A DNA stretch of 64,000 bases, taken from NCBI GenBank assembly GCA_029948255.1, contig JALIZF010001815.1, positions 752,001-816,000 on the forward strand. The letters are read 5' to 3'. This DNA is from Telmatactis stephensoni (taxonomy: Eukaryota; Cnidaria; Anthozoa; Actiniaria; Isophelliidae). Every line of letters starts with the position of its first letter. Position 1 is the first letter of the stretch. A program made the translations under genes and the position numbers. Of this stretch, positions 1 to 11,661 are shown piece after piece. The notes beneath the pieces are model-generated. The model ran no database searches. It saw nothing but the letters and a program-made list of their open reading frames with translations, and was not told where the DNA came from.

Positions 1-253
1 GTGCGAGCAGAGCCTTACGGTTCATATGATAAATTTGCATTATTAGTACCGGCATAGAAATACCTTGCAATATTGCGCGCAACTAATGCATGGGTGTACA
101 TACGATGCAACTACCTTGTGCGCAACGTTACAGAAAGCGTCGCATCGTGCATACGTACCTAGGTAACTGCGCTCGAATTAGTCTGCTAGAGTAAGATTGG
201 TTTTGTTTACCTGCTTTGTTTTATGTTATCCTGTTTTTTTTCTCTCTCCACAG
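1..253 (+). other. Intron upstream of GT31 copy A catalytic exon
   Basis: This is non-coding sequence ending in a pyrimidine-rich tract and CAG at 251-253, a good 3' splice site. The same sequence precedes the catalytic exons of copies B (to 7759) and C (to 14926), where a first exon lies upstream, so this stretch is the end of the copy A intron. The first exon of copy A is left of the window. Confidence 0.7.
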
Positions 254-1027
254 GCTGCGTGCTACTTTGTAACTGATGGGTACATCGATGAGATGTTTTA
301 CAATGAATTACTTCAAGAACAAAATACGTACAACGATTTGCTCTTCCTACCAACTGATGAGGGCCTTAATTTTGGAATGCGCTTATACTTCTTAATGGAA
401 TGGGCACAGGCCAAGTTGAAACCAAAGTTTTTCCTGCGAATTGACGACGATTACTTCTTATGCATCGAGAAATTGCTCCATGAGTTGACAGAACGACCAC
501 AACAAAACTTAGTTTGGGGTTGGTGGCATTGTGATAAACCCACAGCAGTTTTTATAGACGAATCTTTTATGTTGTTAACGTTTGACCTAGTAGAGTTGTT
601 TATGTCGTTTGATGAGCAGACGCTGTTGTGTCACCCATTTGGCGACCAACAACTGGCCTTATGGCTGAACAAGTACTCAGTCAAGTTTAAAGACTTTCAT
701 GATGTCAGACTCCACCACAACCCCCCTGCGTCCAAATCCACTCAGTTCAAAACTATGCGAAATATATGTGAACGCTACCTTGGTCTTCATGGAACGTACC
801 CTAACGAAATGAGGACGTTTTGGTCTGTTGCAAACGACGGACCTAAGAAAATACCCAAATTATCGTCGATTTATCCGTACGTTTGTCGAAGTCGACCATA
901 TTATAAATGGGACGCAATGAAAGAACAGTATCGATTTAAACCAGAATACTGCGCGAAAAACCCAAGATGGACAAGAGAAAGAGAGGCTTGGGAAGGAAGG
1001 CAGACAGGTGGCAAGAAATTCTCCTGA
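254..1027 (+). CDS. GT31 family glycosyltransferase, copy A, catalytic (last) exon only
   Basis: This exon has 258 codons including the stop and encodes the main part of a GT31 (beta-1,3-galactosyl/N-acetylglucosaminyl-type) catalytic domain. The family transfers a sugar from a UDP donor in the Golgi lumen. Visible GT31 hallmarks are the block FYNELLQEQNTYNDLL, followed by a W-containing helix and then RIDDDYFL, whose DDD (exon residues 64-66) is the metal/UDP-binding DxD motif. Where most GT31 enzymes have an Glu-Asp-Val motif, this one reads HPFGDQQLALW. The exon starts after CAG at 253, in phase 0, and ends at TGA 1025-1027; AATAAA follows at 1123. It differs from copies B and C at scattered residues, such as GWWHC for GSWHC. 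The membrane anchor and stalk exon lie outside the window. The acceptor sugar is unknown. Confidence 0.8.
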   Translation, partial: AACYFVTDGYIDEMFYNELLQEQNTYNDLLFLPTDEGLNFGMRLYFLMEWAQAKLKPKFFLRIDDDYFLCIEKLLHELTERPQQNLVWGWWHCDKPTAVFIDESFMLLTFDLVELFMSFDEQTLLCHPFGDQQLALWLNKYSVKFKDFHDVRLHHNPPASKSTQFKTMRNICERYLGLHGTYPNEMRTFWSVANDGPKKIPKLSSIYPYVCRSRPYYKWDAMKEQYRFKPEYCAKNPRWTREREAWEGRQTGGKKFS

Positions 1028-4000
1028 TGGGACCTAACAATGTGCTCCGTGTTAGTAATGCTTTTTGCACTGTTTAAAGATAAAAATTGAAGCAACCTCA
1101 ATTTCCTCATAAATTTAATGATAATAAACCTCGCTTAGAACCAAACAGAGTTCCAACCTCAAATATACTACTGAATGGAAACGTTGAATTAGTTGGACGT
1201 CTGCGTTGTAATATTATAGACCTTAAGCTTCACGCAAACGGGAAACGGCAGACGGCAAAGAGGGTTATGCGGCCCGCTTTTTTTCGCGCCTGGCGTTGTG
1301 TGTTTGATATTAAAAGTGAGCGAGGCTTTTCGTGTTTACGTTTAACCGGTAAAGACAGCTGGTCACGTGATCCTTCTGCTGTCTACAGCCGTTTTCCGTG
1401 TATGTGAAGCTGAAGGTCTCTAGTTACTTATCTGTACGTTCTCGTTCAGGAAGGAAGGAAGGAAACGACGAACCTTACACCTTTTACTGGAAGATGTAAA
1501 TGGTGGCATACTCGGGGGCTCAGGGGCCTGTGACGTCATAGATGCCCATTAAAAAGTTTAATGAAGAAGTATATTCATGAATAACTGTCTAATAGTCATA
1601 TGGGAAATTGTGAACGATATTTATGAAAATAACTTCTTCATTAAACTTTTTTGTTTGAAGTCCGACTGCCCTAATCCTTTGCACAACGAAAGAACTTCTA
1701 AGTCTCCCAAATCAGTCGTATGTTTTTAGATTTTTGATTTTTTAAAGACTTTTAAGAATAATCAGAATATATAGCAAAATCCTATAACGTCGTAATGACG
1801 ACGTCACCAATAATTCAAAATATCTCTAAAAAATGCTCGGAGACCAAAAGCCAGTTTAGCTTAGCGGAGCGGTGCACCATACCTAAGAAAAAATGGTAAC
1901 CCATCGAGTTGATTTTTCATGGACACACAGGAAGCCCAGCGGCTGTACGTCCGTCCGTCCTTGTACATCGCGATGCTGATTGGCTGATTGATTTTTGGCG
2001 CCAACTTGACGCGCGCTGACACTTTGAAAACTAAAAATTTACAAGCTTCCTTGCGGTTTTAACTTGCAAAACTTGGAAATATTATTCTGGAAACGTCGTA
2101 AAAATTAAGCGATTTTCATGATCATTAATCTGTGCCAATCGTGACGGGTTAAAGCGAAAGAAACGTGCGTTTCAATTTTTTTCGGGCCCGGTGCCGTTTC
2201 AAAAACTGCTCGAAAAGACGAAGGACACAGAACATTTTCAAAGTTGGACGCCGACTTTTTAGTTGGATTCGTAGCTTCAAAAACCTCTCATAATGAATGA
2301 GTCATTGAGGATCGTGTATTCTTCGTTTCGTGAAGATGCCTTCAGTAAAGCTGCTTAAAATTTTAGCCAAAGAATTGTCTGCATTGAGGGTGAAACAAAG
2401 GACAATGCTTCGAAAGGCAACTGCAAGGAAAGCACTTCAAGGTAAATACCCTGGCCAGAAAATGATGTCGAAAAGCCTCTTGTACCTGTATTTGATAATA
2501 TATCTTTCATTTGGGATTGATGACTTAAAAAAAATAAACGTTTATGCACACTGCACTGTGGCCAAGTTTAAACAAACACTCAAATACACATCCTCGGGGA
2601 CCAATACATGACATGTACAATGACATTTTGTTTTACAGTGAACTTTTTGCATTACTTTTAATATAAAATTAGTAAAAAAAAAATAGATTTTTAATTTATT
2701 TCAACCCCACTAATGTGTAAATACAGCTCACGTTTGGGTCTGGAATTTAATGAAAAAATTGACAGGAAAAAAAGAAGGAATTTTGCATGGCAAACTAGAG
2801 TTGTTTTTATACCATTAAGGGTAGCTGGGACATATTTCGTTGCTAACTACAACGTGGTTGCTCTGTTGGCTGTAAAAGCGAGTGCCAGACTGCTCATTGA
2901 TGTCTTCGATTTACGATTTTTTTGAGAAAATGCCACTTGGAATGCCTACGTTTCTTTGGGTCTTAAAGGCTCGCATTTCTGTCGAGAGAGCGGGAAATAT
3001 AATTTTTCATTGAGATTAATTCAACAAAGTATGCTTCAAATTTCTGAAATTATCAGTCGGCCGAAGCTACGCAAAATAATGTATCAAACATTGTAAGTAA
3101 AAGTCTTAAAACCAAATATAAGTATATTGAAGCTCTTCATTATGATACTGCCGAATTATAAAGTATCGAACATCTGAAATCTCCAGTGCGCATGCGCAAA
3201 CAGCTGGTTTTCATTTGAAATTCTATAATCTTTGCAGCTAAAATAATTATTTTTATCTTGAAATGCTTTATGTATTATGCTCTACAAAGTATCGGATGGA
3301 CTTTTTAGAAAAGACGAAAAAAATTAAAGAGCTCTAACAATTTATCTTTCAACGAAATGAAAAATACATACGTCACTTTGTGCACCTTGAAGAATAAAGC
3401 CATACTATGTAAGAATTGAATAACTATGTTTCGAAACGGCCAAAATTATAGAAATTTTCTGTTTCGATGGCGTCATTTGATGACGTCACGTGATGACGTC
3501 ATCAAACTAAAAAAAATTGTGATTGTTGTTTACCTCATAAGTATTATTGCTTGAATCCAAATATTAGCCGACTTACAAAAATATGTAGTTTCCCTAGCAA
3601 CGGGCTCCAGAAATAGATCCCGGCACCCTTAAGCATGAAGTTGCTCAGTGAGCCAAAAACAAAAAAAATAACGATCAAAAAACAAGATGCCACAAGATCA
3701 AAAACAAGATGCCACAATATTGTCAAGACAGAATCTGAAATATAATGTTCTGCAATGTCCAGTTTGATTGAAGGATGTTGAAATGGTTCAGTATTTATGC
3801 GAAGCAAATCGGTTGGAGGGATTTTTGTATTGTATTTCTGACAATTATGAACCACTACTACAAAGTCAATGATAAAATCTGACTGAATCTGAATAAATAT
3901 CACTGTAATAAAGGTGACTGAGCTTGAAAGCCTTATAATTCTCAGGAGACTGAAGAGCAAGAGTTTTGTCAATCCCTAAAGCAAATGCTATAAAGCTTGA

Positions 4001-4761
4001 TCTATAATCTTTATTTTAACTTTTTCAACAAAATGCAATCTTTGTTTGCCTATTTCCACAGGAAGCCCAATTCACATTTGAAACAAAAACGTCAAAAACA
4101 AAGTAATTAAAATCATTATTATTTATTTAAATGGGAGCTCCCCTATTAGGTACTACCTAATTTTTATATTAACCCATCAACAAATTGCCGCATCGACATA
4201 AACGGTTGTGCCAAATTTTTGAGAATGTTATTCGCTATCATAATGTACACTTTTGAGAAACGCTTGAGTTGATCTGGGTTTTCTCGAGGAATGTAATAAT
4301 TTACTATGCATGACGTCGACATGACGTCAATGGTAGCTCTCTGCATAACAAAATATAATGCTACATGTAATAACCCATCTCCGAAAATTTCGTCCCAATC
4401 GATAAAAGACTGTTGAAGATAGGAAGGTTTCAGTAAAATGGCGTCATTTGGATGAGCATTTTGGGAGTCATTTATGCCAAGTGTGTTTTCTTGTAAATGC
4501 TTTCAGTATCAAAATCGCTGTTTGTTTTGGTTTAATGATTTGATTGACGGCCGTGAGAATGCTAGTTTCCAGACTAGACGACACGGTCGCGCGTCAACGA
4601 TAAGGATATAATCATTTGCTTATATTTTGTTCGGGGTATCAATAACAGCTTAATTACTTTCTTTTCTTCTCTTTGTTTGCGCGCTATGATAGAGTTTGCC
4701 TCCAGAGCTCATTAATGGTCTGCCAAAATGTTCTTTATCGTCGACTAAAACGACTATCTTT
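1028..4761. other. Intergenic region between GT31 copies A and B
   Basis: I see no convincing gene here. The first 550 bases are the copy A 3' flank and match the flanks of copies B (8534 on) and C (15701 on). Then comes the GCGGAGCTCC element (1862-4145). About 600 bases of copy B upstream sequence follow, closely matched upstream of copy C at 10970-11580. Short open frames here (for example 2330-2611 and 2713-2925) are interrupted differently in each unit and are not supported as genes. Confidence 0.6.
1862..4145. mobile_element. GCGGAGCTCC-ended repeat element, unit 1
   Basis: This block of about 2.3 kb starts TAGCGGAGC and ends GGGAGCTCCCCTA, next to AT-rich sequence. Related blocks lie at 9138-10966 and 17701-19886, where the ends are cleaner (TAGCGGAGCTCC and GGAGCTCCGCTA), which suggests short inverted ends flanked by TA. 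The inside holds shared segments, such as a ...CCCAGCGGCTGTACGTCCGTCC... stretch near 1935-1960, but no intact transposase that I can recognise. The left end of this copy is diverged. The first two blocks sit at equivalent places in the tandem array and were probably duplicated with it. Confidence 0.45.
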
Positions 4762-7700
4762 ATGATGAACAGATTTCTTCAAAGATGCATAAGAATCATT
4801 TGCCTCAGAGGTCGAGGCAGAAGGCTTCAAAGTTTTCGTATAATTCTAATAATCATGGGTCTTGCAGCTGCCTGGAATGTCGCATACTGGTCGGGCTATC
4901 ATTCAGCGATGAGTAAAAGCCACACCCTAAAAGCCAAGTACAGCAGAGAAATGACAAATGAAGAGGACAGTTCAAGGAATCACTATCATACAATTCACGA
5001 TAGCAATTCTTGGAGGACTCAACCGAAATCAACCAGCAAAAGCAGCTGGCTTTCCTCAGAGAACATTTTACTGAAAAAGATAAATAACCAAGAAAATAGC
5101 ATTTCCAACAAGAAACTTTTGAGCTCAAGGCTGAAAATCGATAAGTCATATTTGTGGCAAAATGAACATAAGAAAGATTTGGATTCAAACGGTAAGCACA
5201 ACACAAAGAACCATCTATTTAATAGAAAATCTTTTTCAAAAGAAAATTTGGCACCGAAAAGTGGCCATCTTATCCGTTTCAGAGAAGAAATCAGAAATGA
5301 AAATGCTGGAGATAAAATTAAAGAAGCATCATTGAAAAGGGGCAACGATTTGGATATTCATTCTGAGGAATTTGCCAAGCATACCAACCTGAAATCATCA
5401 TATTCAGCACCTGTTGAAGATGGCAATAAGTTTATAATTTGGCGTCCAGTTGTAAGACCAAAAACCACTCCTAAAAACCCTCAGCATCGCAAAAAGAAAA
5501 TATTTATTCCAAATATCATCATACCTCAGTTGCAGGATCAAAAAATGAATAATGGACAAAAAAATAAACAATTTGAGCAGGCGGAAATGGACGAAAATCA
5601 TCATGATACGAAAAGTAGTTATGCATATGACAAGGATAGGCGTCAAAACGTTGAAGATGAGAAGAAAAAACAATCTGAAAACATGCCAAACCAAAGAAAT
5701 AACCGACAAAATGAAGGAATTGTAGGACTGAGCTTGAAACGAGGAAATCAGCAAAGGAACCAACGAGCGAAACAAGACGAAGAGCCTGATATGAGAAGAA
5801 ATGCCAAAAGCCAGAGAAACCAAGAACGTTACAAGCAAGTTGGACAAGATGAAGTGATTGAGCTAACGAGGAATGTTGAAAATGAGCGAAACCCGGAAAT
5901 TCGCCAAAGAAAACAACAAAATGATGAGGCTGAGGAAAGCAGAAAAAGATTTAAACAGACAACGGACAACCGAAATCAACAAAACGTGGACCGAAAACAG
6001 GTGAATCAACGAAAGGACGAAACTAAGCAGAGAAGAATGCATGAATATCAGCGAAACCAGGAAAGCGACCAACAAACGTTCCAAGATGAGACCGAAGAGA
6101 CGAGGAAAAATGATAATCCTAGCAACAGCGAAAATGACCAAAGAGCAATAGAAGATGACAAGCAGAGAAGAGACGAAGAAAATCAACGAAATCTGCATAG
6201 TCAGCAACAAAGACAACCAATAACGGAAGCTTATGAAAGAACGGAACAGGGAAATCAGCAAAATCAAGAGGAAAAGGACGAACTTCCAAAGCAAGATAAA
6301 GAAGTTTTGCAAAGAAATCGTGAAGACCAGCAATATGCCCAGCAAAGCGAAAATCTTGCAAATCAAGAAAATCTCGAAAGAGAGCCACAAAAACAGCGAG
6401 ATGGGAAAGCAGAAGAAAGAATGAGACAAGAAACAAAAGAAAAAGAGAAACAAATTCAGCAGGATGAAAAAAGAAATCTAGGAGACCATCAGAAGCTGAC
6501 AGAAGCTGACCAACGCAAAGAGCAAGACGAAGATGACGATCAAAGAACTAAACAAGAGCATCAGCAAAATGTGGAGAGCGACCAACATGAACAACAAAGC
6601 AAAGAGACCGAAGAGCGAGCAAACAGTAAAAATCAGTATAACTTGGAAAGTGAACAACCCAATCAGCCAAATGTCCAAGGTGAACAAAAAAGGAACCTTG
6701 AAAATCAACGAAGTCTTATGAGGACTGTACAGAAAACTGGCAATCTAAAGCAAATGCCCCTGATAGACTTAGATGATCTGGAAGAAGACAGAACAAGTGT
6801 TCTAGTTGTTATATTTGTATTGACGTCTGTTATACGGTCCGACCGTCGAAAAGGCATCCGTGACACTTGGTGGACAAAATGTAAACGACCAGAGGTAAGA
6901 CAACGTAGTACACTCGCGTACGCATGGTATGCTTGGTGGTTACGATCCTTGACAAAATTAGTTGATATGAAATTTAGTCTGCTAGACTGATTGCCGAGTA
7001 GTAAGTATCGGAGGTTTCACACCACCATTGTACATGGGGCGTGGGGGAGCCAATCTCATTACCATCCATTGCGCGCGCATCTCGACAAAATCGTGCCAAT
7101 AATTGTGGCAATGATTGTAGCTACGGTACTGCACTTGATCGAATTAGTCTCACTAGCTGTGATTTGTATTAAACTTAACCCCTTAAACTATAGGCTTAAG
7201 CTAACACTTCACTTTTAAGCTAATTACTTATTAGTATCTACTCAATGAGTGGGAGGGGCGGACAGGAAAATATTTGGTTCGAGGTCATGCCAGCGAGGTC
7301 CGTACAAATGACCAAGAGCTAAACATTTTCCCGTCCGGCCCGATCGACCTACTCAATCAATAAGCATTTTACCATATGACCTGTGATTTTTCTGTGAAAA
7401 AAGGGCTAAAAATCTCTGTATACAAATAAAATTATAGCGCGCGGAAATGAGCAGGGTCGTACGGGTTTTCCGGCCCGCTTGCGCAAAGTCGTACGGCACT
7501 TAAGCTAAAGACCCGCTCCAACCCATACAGTTGCGCACAGCGTTGCATAGTTGCAAGAGTTGAACCGAGTTGTGCTACTTCTGCATATTTTTCTGCAATA
7601 TTGCGCGCGACTATTGCATGGGTGCACACACGGTGCAGCTGCCTTGTGTGGACCTAGGTAACAGCTGCACTCGAATTAGTCTGCTAGAGCAAGATTGGTT

Positions 7701-8533
7701 TTAATTGTTTGCAAGCTTTGTTTTGTGTTATCCTCTTTGTGTTTTTTTTCTCTCCACAGGCTGCGTGCTACTTTGTAACTGATGGGTACATCGACGATGT
7801 GTTTTACGATGAATTACTTCAAGAACAAAATACATACAACGATTTGCTCTTTCTACCAACTGATGAGGGTCTTATTTTTGGAATGCGCTTATACTTCTTA
7901 ATGATATGGGCACAGGCCAAGTTGAAACCAAAGTTTTTCCTGCGAATTGACGACGATTACTTCTTATGCATCGAGAAATTGTTCCATGAGTTGACAGAAC
8001 GACCACAACAAAACTTAGTTTGGGGCTCGTGGCACTGTGATAAACCAACAGCAGTTTTTGTAGACGAATCTTTTATGCTGTTAGCGTTTGACTTAGTGGA
8101 GTTGTTTATGTCGTTTGATGAGCAGACGCTGTTGTGTCACCCATTTGGTGACCAACAACTGGCCTTATGGCTGACTAATTACTCAGTCAATTTTACAGGC
8201 TTTCACGATTTCAGACTCCACCACAACCCCCCTGCGTCCAAATCCACTCAGTTCAAGACCATGCAAAATATATGTGAAGTCTACCTTGGTCTTCATGGAA
8301 CGTATCCTAACGAAATGAGGACGTTTTGGTCTGTTGCAAACGACGGACCTAAGAAAATACCCAAATTATGGTCGATATATCCGCACATTTGTCCAAGTCC
8401 ACCACATTATAAATGGGACGCAATGAAAGAACAGTATCGATTTAAACCAGAATACTGCGCGAAAAACCCAAGATGGACAAGAGAAACAGAGGCTTGGGAA
8501 GGAAGGCAGACAGGTGGCAAGAAATTCTCCTGA
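4762..8533 (+). CDS. GT31 family glycosyltransferase with long Gln/Asn/Glu-rich stalk, copy B (2 exons)
   Basis: Exons are 4762-6894 and 7760-8533, joined at CCAGAG|GTAAGA and CCACAG|GCTGCG in phase 0. The protein is 968 residues. The start is the ATG-ATG pair at 4762, which puts a basic tail before a hydrophobic segment (about residues 27-44, FRIILIIMGLAAAWNVAYW), a typical type II Golgi anchor. Residues about 50-660 form a polar, repetitive stalk rich in Q, N, E, K and R, probably disordered or coiled-coil. Ordinary GT31 enzymes are about 330-500 residues, so the stalk is very unusual. The catalytic part begins with VLVVIFVLTSVIRSDRRKGI and ends exon 1 with the RRxxIRxTW-like motif. Exon 2 holds IDDDYFL (DDD at about residues 775-777) and HPFGDQQLALW in place of the usual EDV motif. 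It is likely a Golgi sugar transferase; the acceptor is unknown. Confidence 0.82.
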
Positions 8534-11500
8534 TGGGACCTAACAGTGGGATGGACTCCATGTTAGTAATGCTTTTTGCACTGTTTAAAGATGCAAATTA
8601 AAGCAACCTCAATTTCCTCATAAATTTAATGATGATAATGGGAACCAAACGGAGCTCAAATCTCAAATATACCACTGAATGGAAACGTTGAATTAGTTGG
8701 ACGTCTGCGTTGTAATATTATAGACCTTAAGCCTCACGCAAACGGGAAACGGCAGACGGCAAAGAGGATTATGCGGCCCGGTTTTTTTCGCACCCGGCGT
8801 TGTGTGTTTGATATTTAAAAGTGAGCGAGGCTTTTCGTGTGCTCGCGTTTAACCGGCAACGACAGCTGATCACGTGATCCTGTCTGCCGTTTTCCGTGTA
8901 TGTGAAGCTTAAGGTCTCTAATTACTTATCCGTACGTTTTCCTTCAGGAAGGAAGGAAGGAAACGACGAACCTTACACCTTTTACTTGAAGATGTAAATG
9001 GTGGCATCCTCGGGGGCTCAGGGGCTGTGACGTCATAGATGCCTCTTAAAAAGTTTAATAAAGAAATATATTCATGAATAACTGTCTAATAGTCATATGG
9101 GAAATCGTGAACGATATTTATGAAAATAACTTCTTCATAGCGGAGCTCCCGAGCGGAGCACCGTAGCTAAGAATAAATGGTAACCCATCGAGTTGATTTT
9201 TCATGGACACACAGGAAGCCCAGCGGCTGTACGTCATACGTCCGTCCGTTGTACATCGCGATGGTGATTGGCTGATTGATTTTTGGTGCCAACTTGTTGA
9301 CGCGCGCTGACACTTTGAAAACTGAAAATTTACAAGTTTCCTTGCGGTTTTAACTTGTAAAACTTACAAATATTATTCTGGAAACCTCGCAAAATTTTCA
9401 TGATCATTAATCTGTGCCAATCTTGACGAGTTAAAGTGAAAGAAACGTACGTTTCAATTATTTTCGGGCCCGGTGTCGTTTCAAAAACTAATCGAAAGAC
9501 GAAGGACACAGAGAACATTTTCAAAGTTGCACGCCGACTTTTTAGTTGGATTCGGCGTAGCTTCAAAAAATTTCTCATAATGAATGAGTCATTGAGGATC
9601 GTGTATTCCTTTCGTGAAGATGCCTTCATAAAGCTGCTTAAAAATCTAGCCAAAGTTGGAAATGAAGAATCGTCCGCATTGATCGTGAAACGATTTTTTG
9701 AGAAAATATCACTTGGAATGCCTCCACTTCTTTGGGTCTTAAAGGCTCACATTTCTATCGAGAGAGCAATAAATATAATTTTTCATTGAAATTAATTCAA
9801 CAAAGTATGCTTCAAATTTCTGAAATTATCAGGCGGCCGAAGCTAAGCAAAATAATGCATCAAAACATTGTATGTAAAAGTCGTAAAACCAAATATAAGT
9901 ATATTGAAGCTCTTCATTACGATACTGCCGAATTATAAAGTACCGAACCTCTGAAATCTCCAGTGCGCATACGCAAACAGCTGGTTTTCATTTGAAATTC
10001 TATAATCTTTGAGGAGTTTGCAGTTAAAATAATTATTTTTATCTTGAAATGCTTTATGTATTATGCTCTACAAAGTATCGGATGGATTTTCTAGAAAAGT
10101 GTAAAATAGCGAAGTTATCAGCAAAAATGTCTTTACGCCGTCTTAAAGACGAAAAAAATTAAAGAGCTCTAAAGAATTTATCTTTAACGAAATGAAAAAC
10201 ATACGTCACTTTGTGCACCTTGAAGAATAAAGCCATACTATGTAAGAATTGAATAACTATGTTTTGAAACGGTAAAAATTATAGAAATTTTCTGTTTCGA
10301 TGACGTCATTTGAGGACATCACGCGAGGACGTCATCAAACTAAAAAAAAATGTTATTGTTGTTTACCTCATAAGTATTATTGCTTGAATCCAAATATTAG
10401 CCGACTTACAAAAATATGTAGTTTCCTTAGTAACGGGCTCCAGAAATAGATCCCAGCACCCTTAAGCATGAAGTTGCTCAGTGAGCCGAAAACAAAAAAA
10501 TAACGATCAAAAAACAAGATGCCACAAGATCAAAAACAAGATGCCACAATATTGTCAAGACAGAAAAATCTAAATATAATGTTCTGCAATGTCCAGTTTA
10601 ATTGAAGGATGTTGAAATGGTTCAGTATTTATGCGAAGCAAATCGGTTGGAGGGATTTTTGTATTCTATTTCTGACAATTATGAACCACTACTATAAAGT
10701 CAATCATAAAATAAAAATATCAATGTAATAAAGGTGACTGAGCTTGAAAGCCTTATAATTCTCAGGAGACTGAAGGGCAAGAGTTTTTTCAATCCCAAAA
10801 GCAAATGCTATAAAGCTTGATCTATAATCTTCATTTTAACTTTTTCAACAAAATGCAATCTTTGTTTGCCGCCTATTTCAACAGGAATCCCAATTCATTT
10901 GAATCAAAAACGTCAAAAACAAAGTACTTAAAATTATTATTATTTATTTAAATGGGAGCTCCGCTATTAGGTAGTACATAATTTTTATATTAACTCATCA
11001 ACGAATTGTCGCATCGACATAAACGTTGCGCCAAAATTCTGAGAATATTATTCTCTATCATATTGTACACTTTTGAGAAACGCTGGAGTTGATGTGGATT
11101 TCCTCAAGAAATGTAATAATTCACTATGACGTAGAAATGACGTCAATGGTGGCTCTCTGCATAACAAAATATAATGTTACATGTAATAACCCATCTCCGA
11201 ATATCTCGTCCCAATCGATAAAAGACTATTGAAGATAGGAAGATTTCAGTAAAATGGCGTCATTTGGATGAGCGATTTTGGGGTCATTTATGCCAAGCGT
11301 GTTCTCTTGCAGTTTTAGTCTCAATTGAAGCTGTTTGTTTTGGTTTAATGATTTGATTGACGTCCGTGAGAATGCTAGTTTCCAGACTAGACGTCACGGT
11401 CGCGCCTCAACGATAAGGGTATAATTGTTTACTTATATTTTGTTCGGGGTATCAATAACAGCTTAATTACTTTCTTTTCTTCTCTTTGTTTGCTATGGTA

Positions 11501-11661
11501 GTGTTTGCCTCCAGAGCTCGTTAATGGTCTGTCAAAATGTTCTTTATCGTCGACTAAAACGACTATCTTTATGATGAACAGATTTCTTTAGAGATACACT
11601 CATGGGTTACATCTTGTTTAAATATTCCTAATTATTATTATTATTATCATCATTATTAATC
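8534..11661. other. Intergenic region between GT31 copies B and C
   Basis: This region is homologous to 1028-4761 throughout: 3' flank, then the repeat element at 9138-10966, then gene upstream sequence. An open frame at 9436-9789 is not kept open in the other two units and is not called as a gene. A short AT-rich insertion at about 11596-11660 disrupts the ancestral start of copy C. Confidence 0.6.
9138..10966. mobile_element. GCGGAGCTCC-ended repeat element, unit 2
   Basis: Starts TAGCGGAGCTCC and ends GGAGCTCCGCTA, giving a short inverted repeat with TA at each edge, as expected for an element that targets TA. It is about 1.83 kb, shorter than the other two copies. The inside contains segments shared with 1862-4145 and 17701-19886. 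No transposase is recognised, so it is either non-autonomous or decayed. Confidence 0.5.

Noticed and set aside
5404..6708. Several minus-strand frames across the GT31 stalk (also 12523-13389)
   Set aside because: They are complements of the Gln/Asn/Glu-rich coding strand; the Leu/Phe/Ser-rich products are composition artefacts with no domain.
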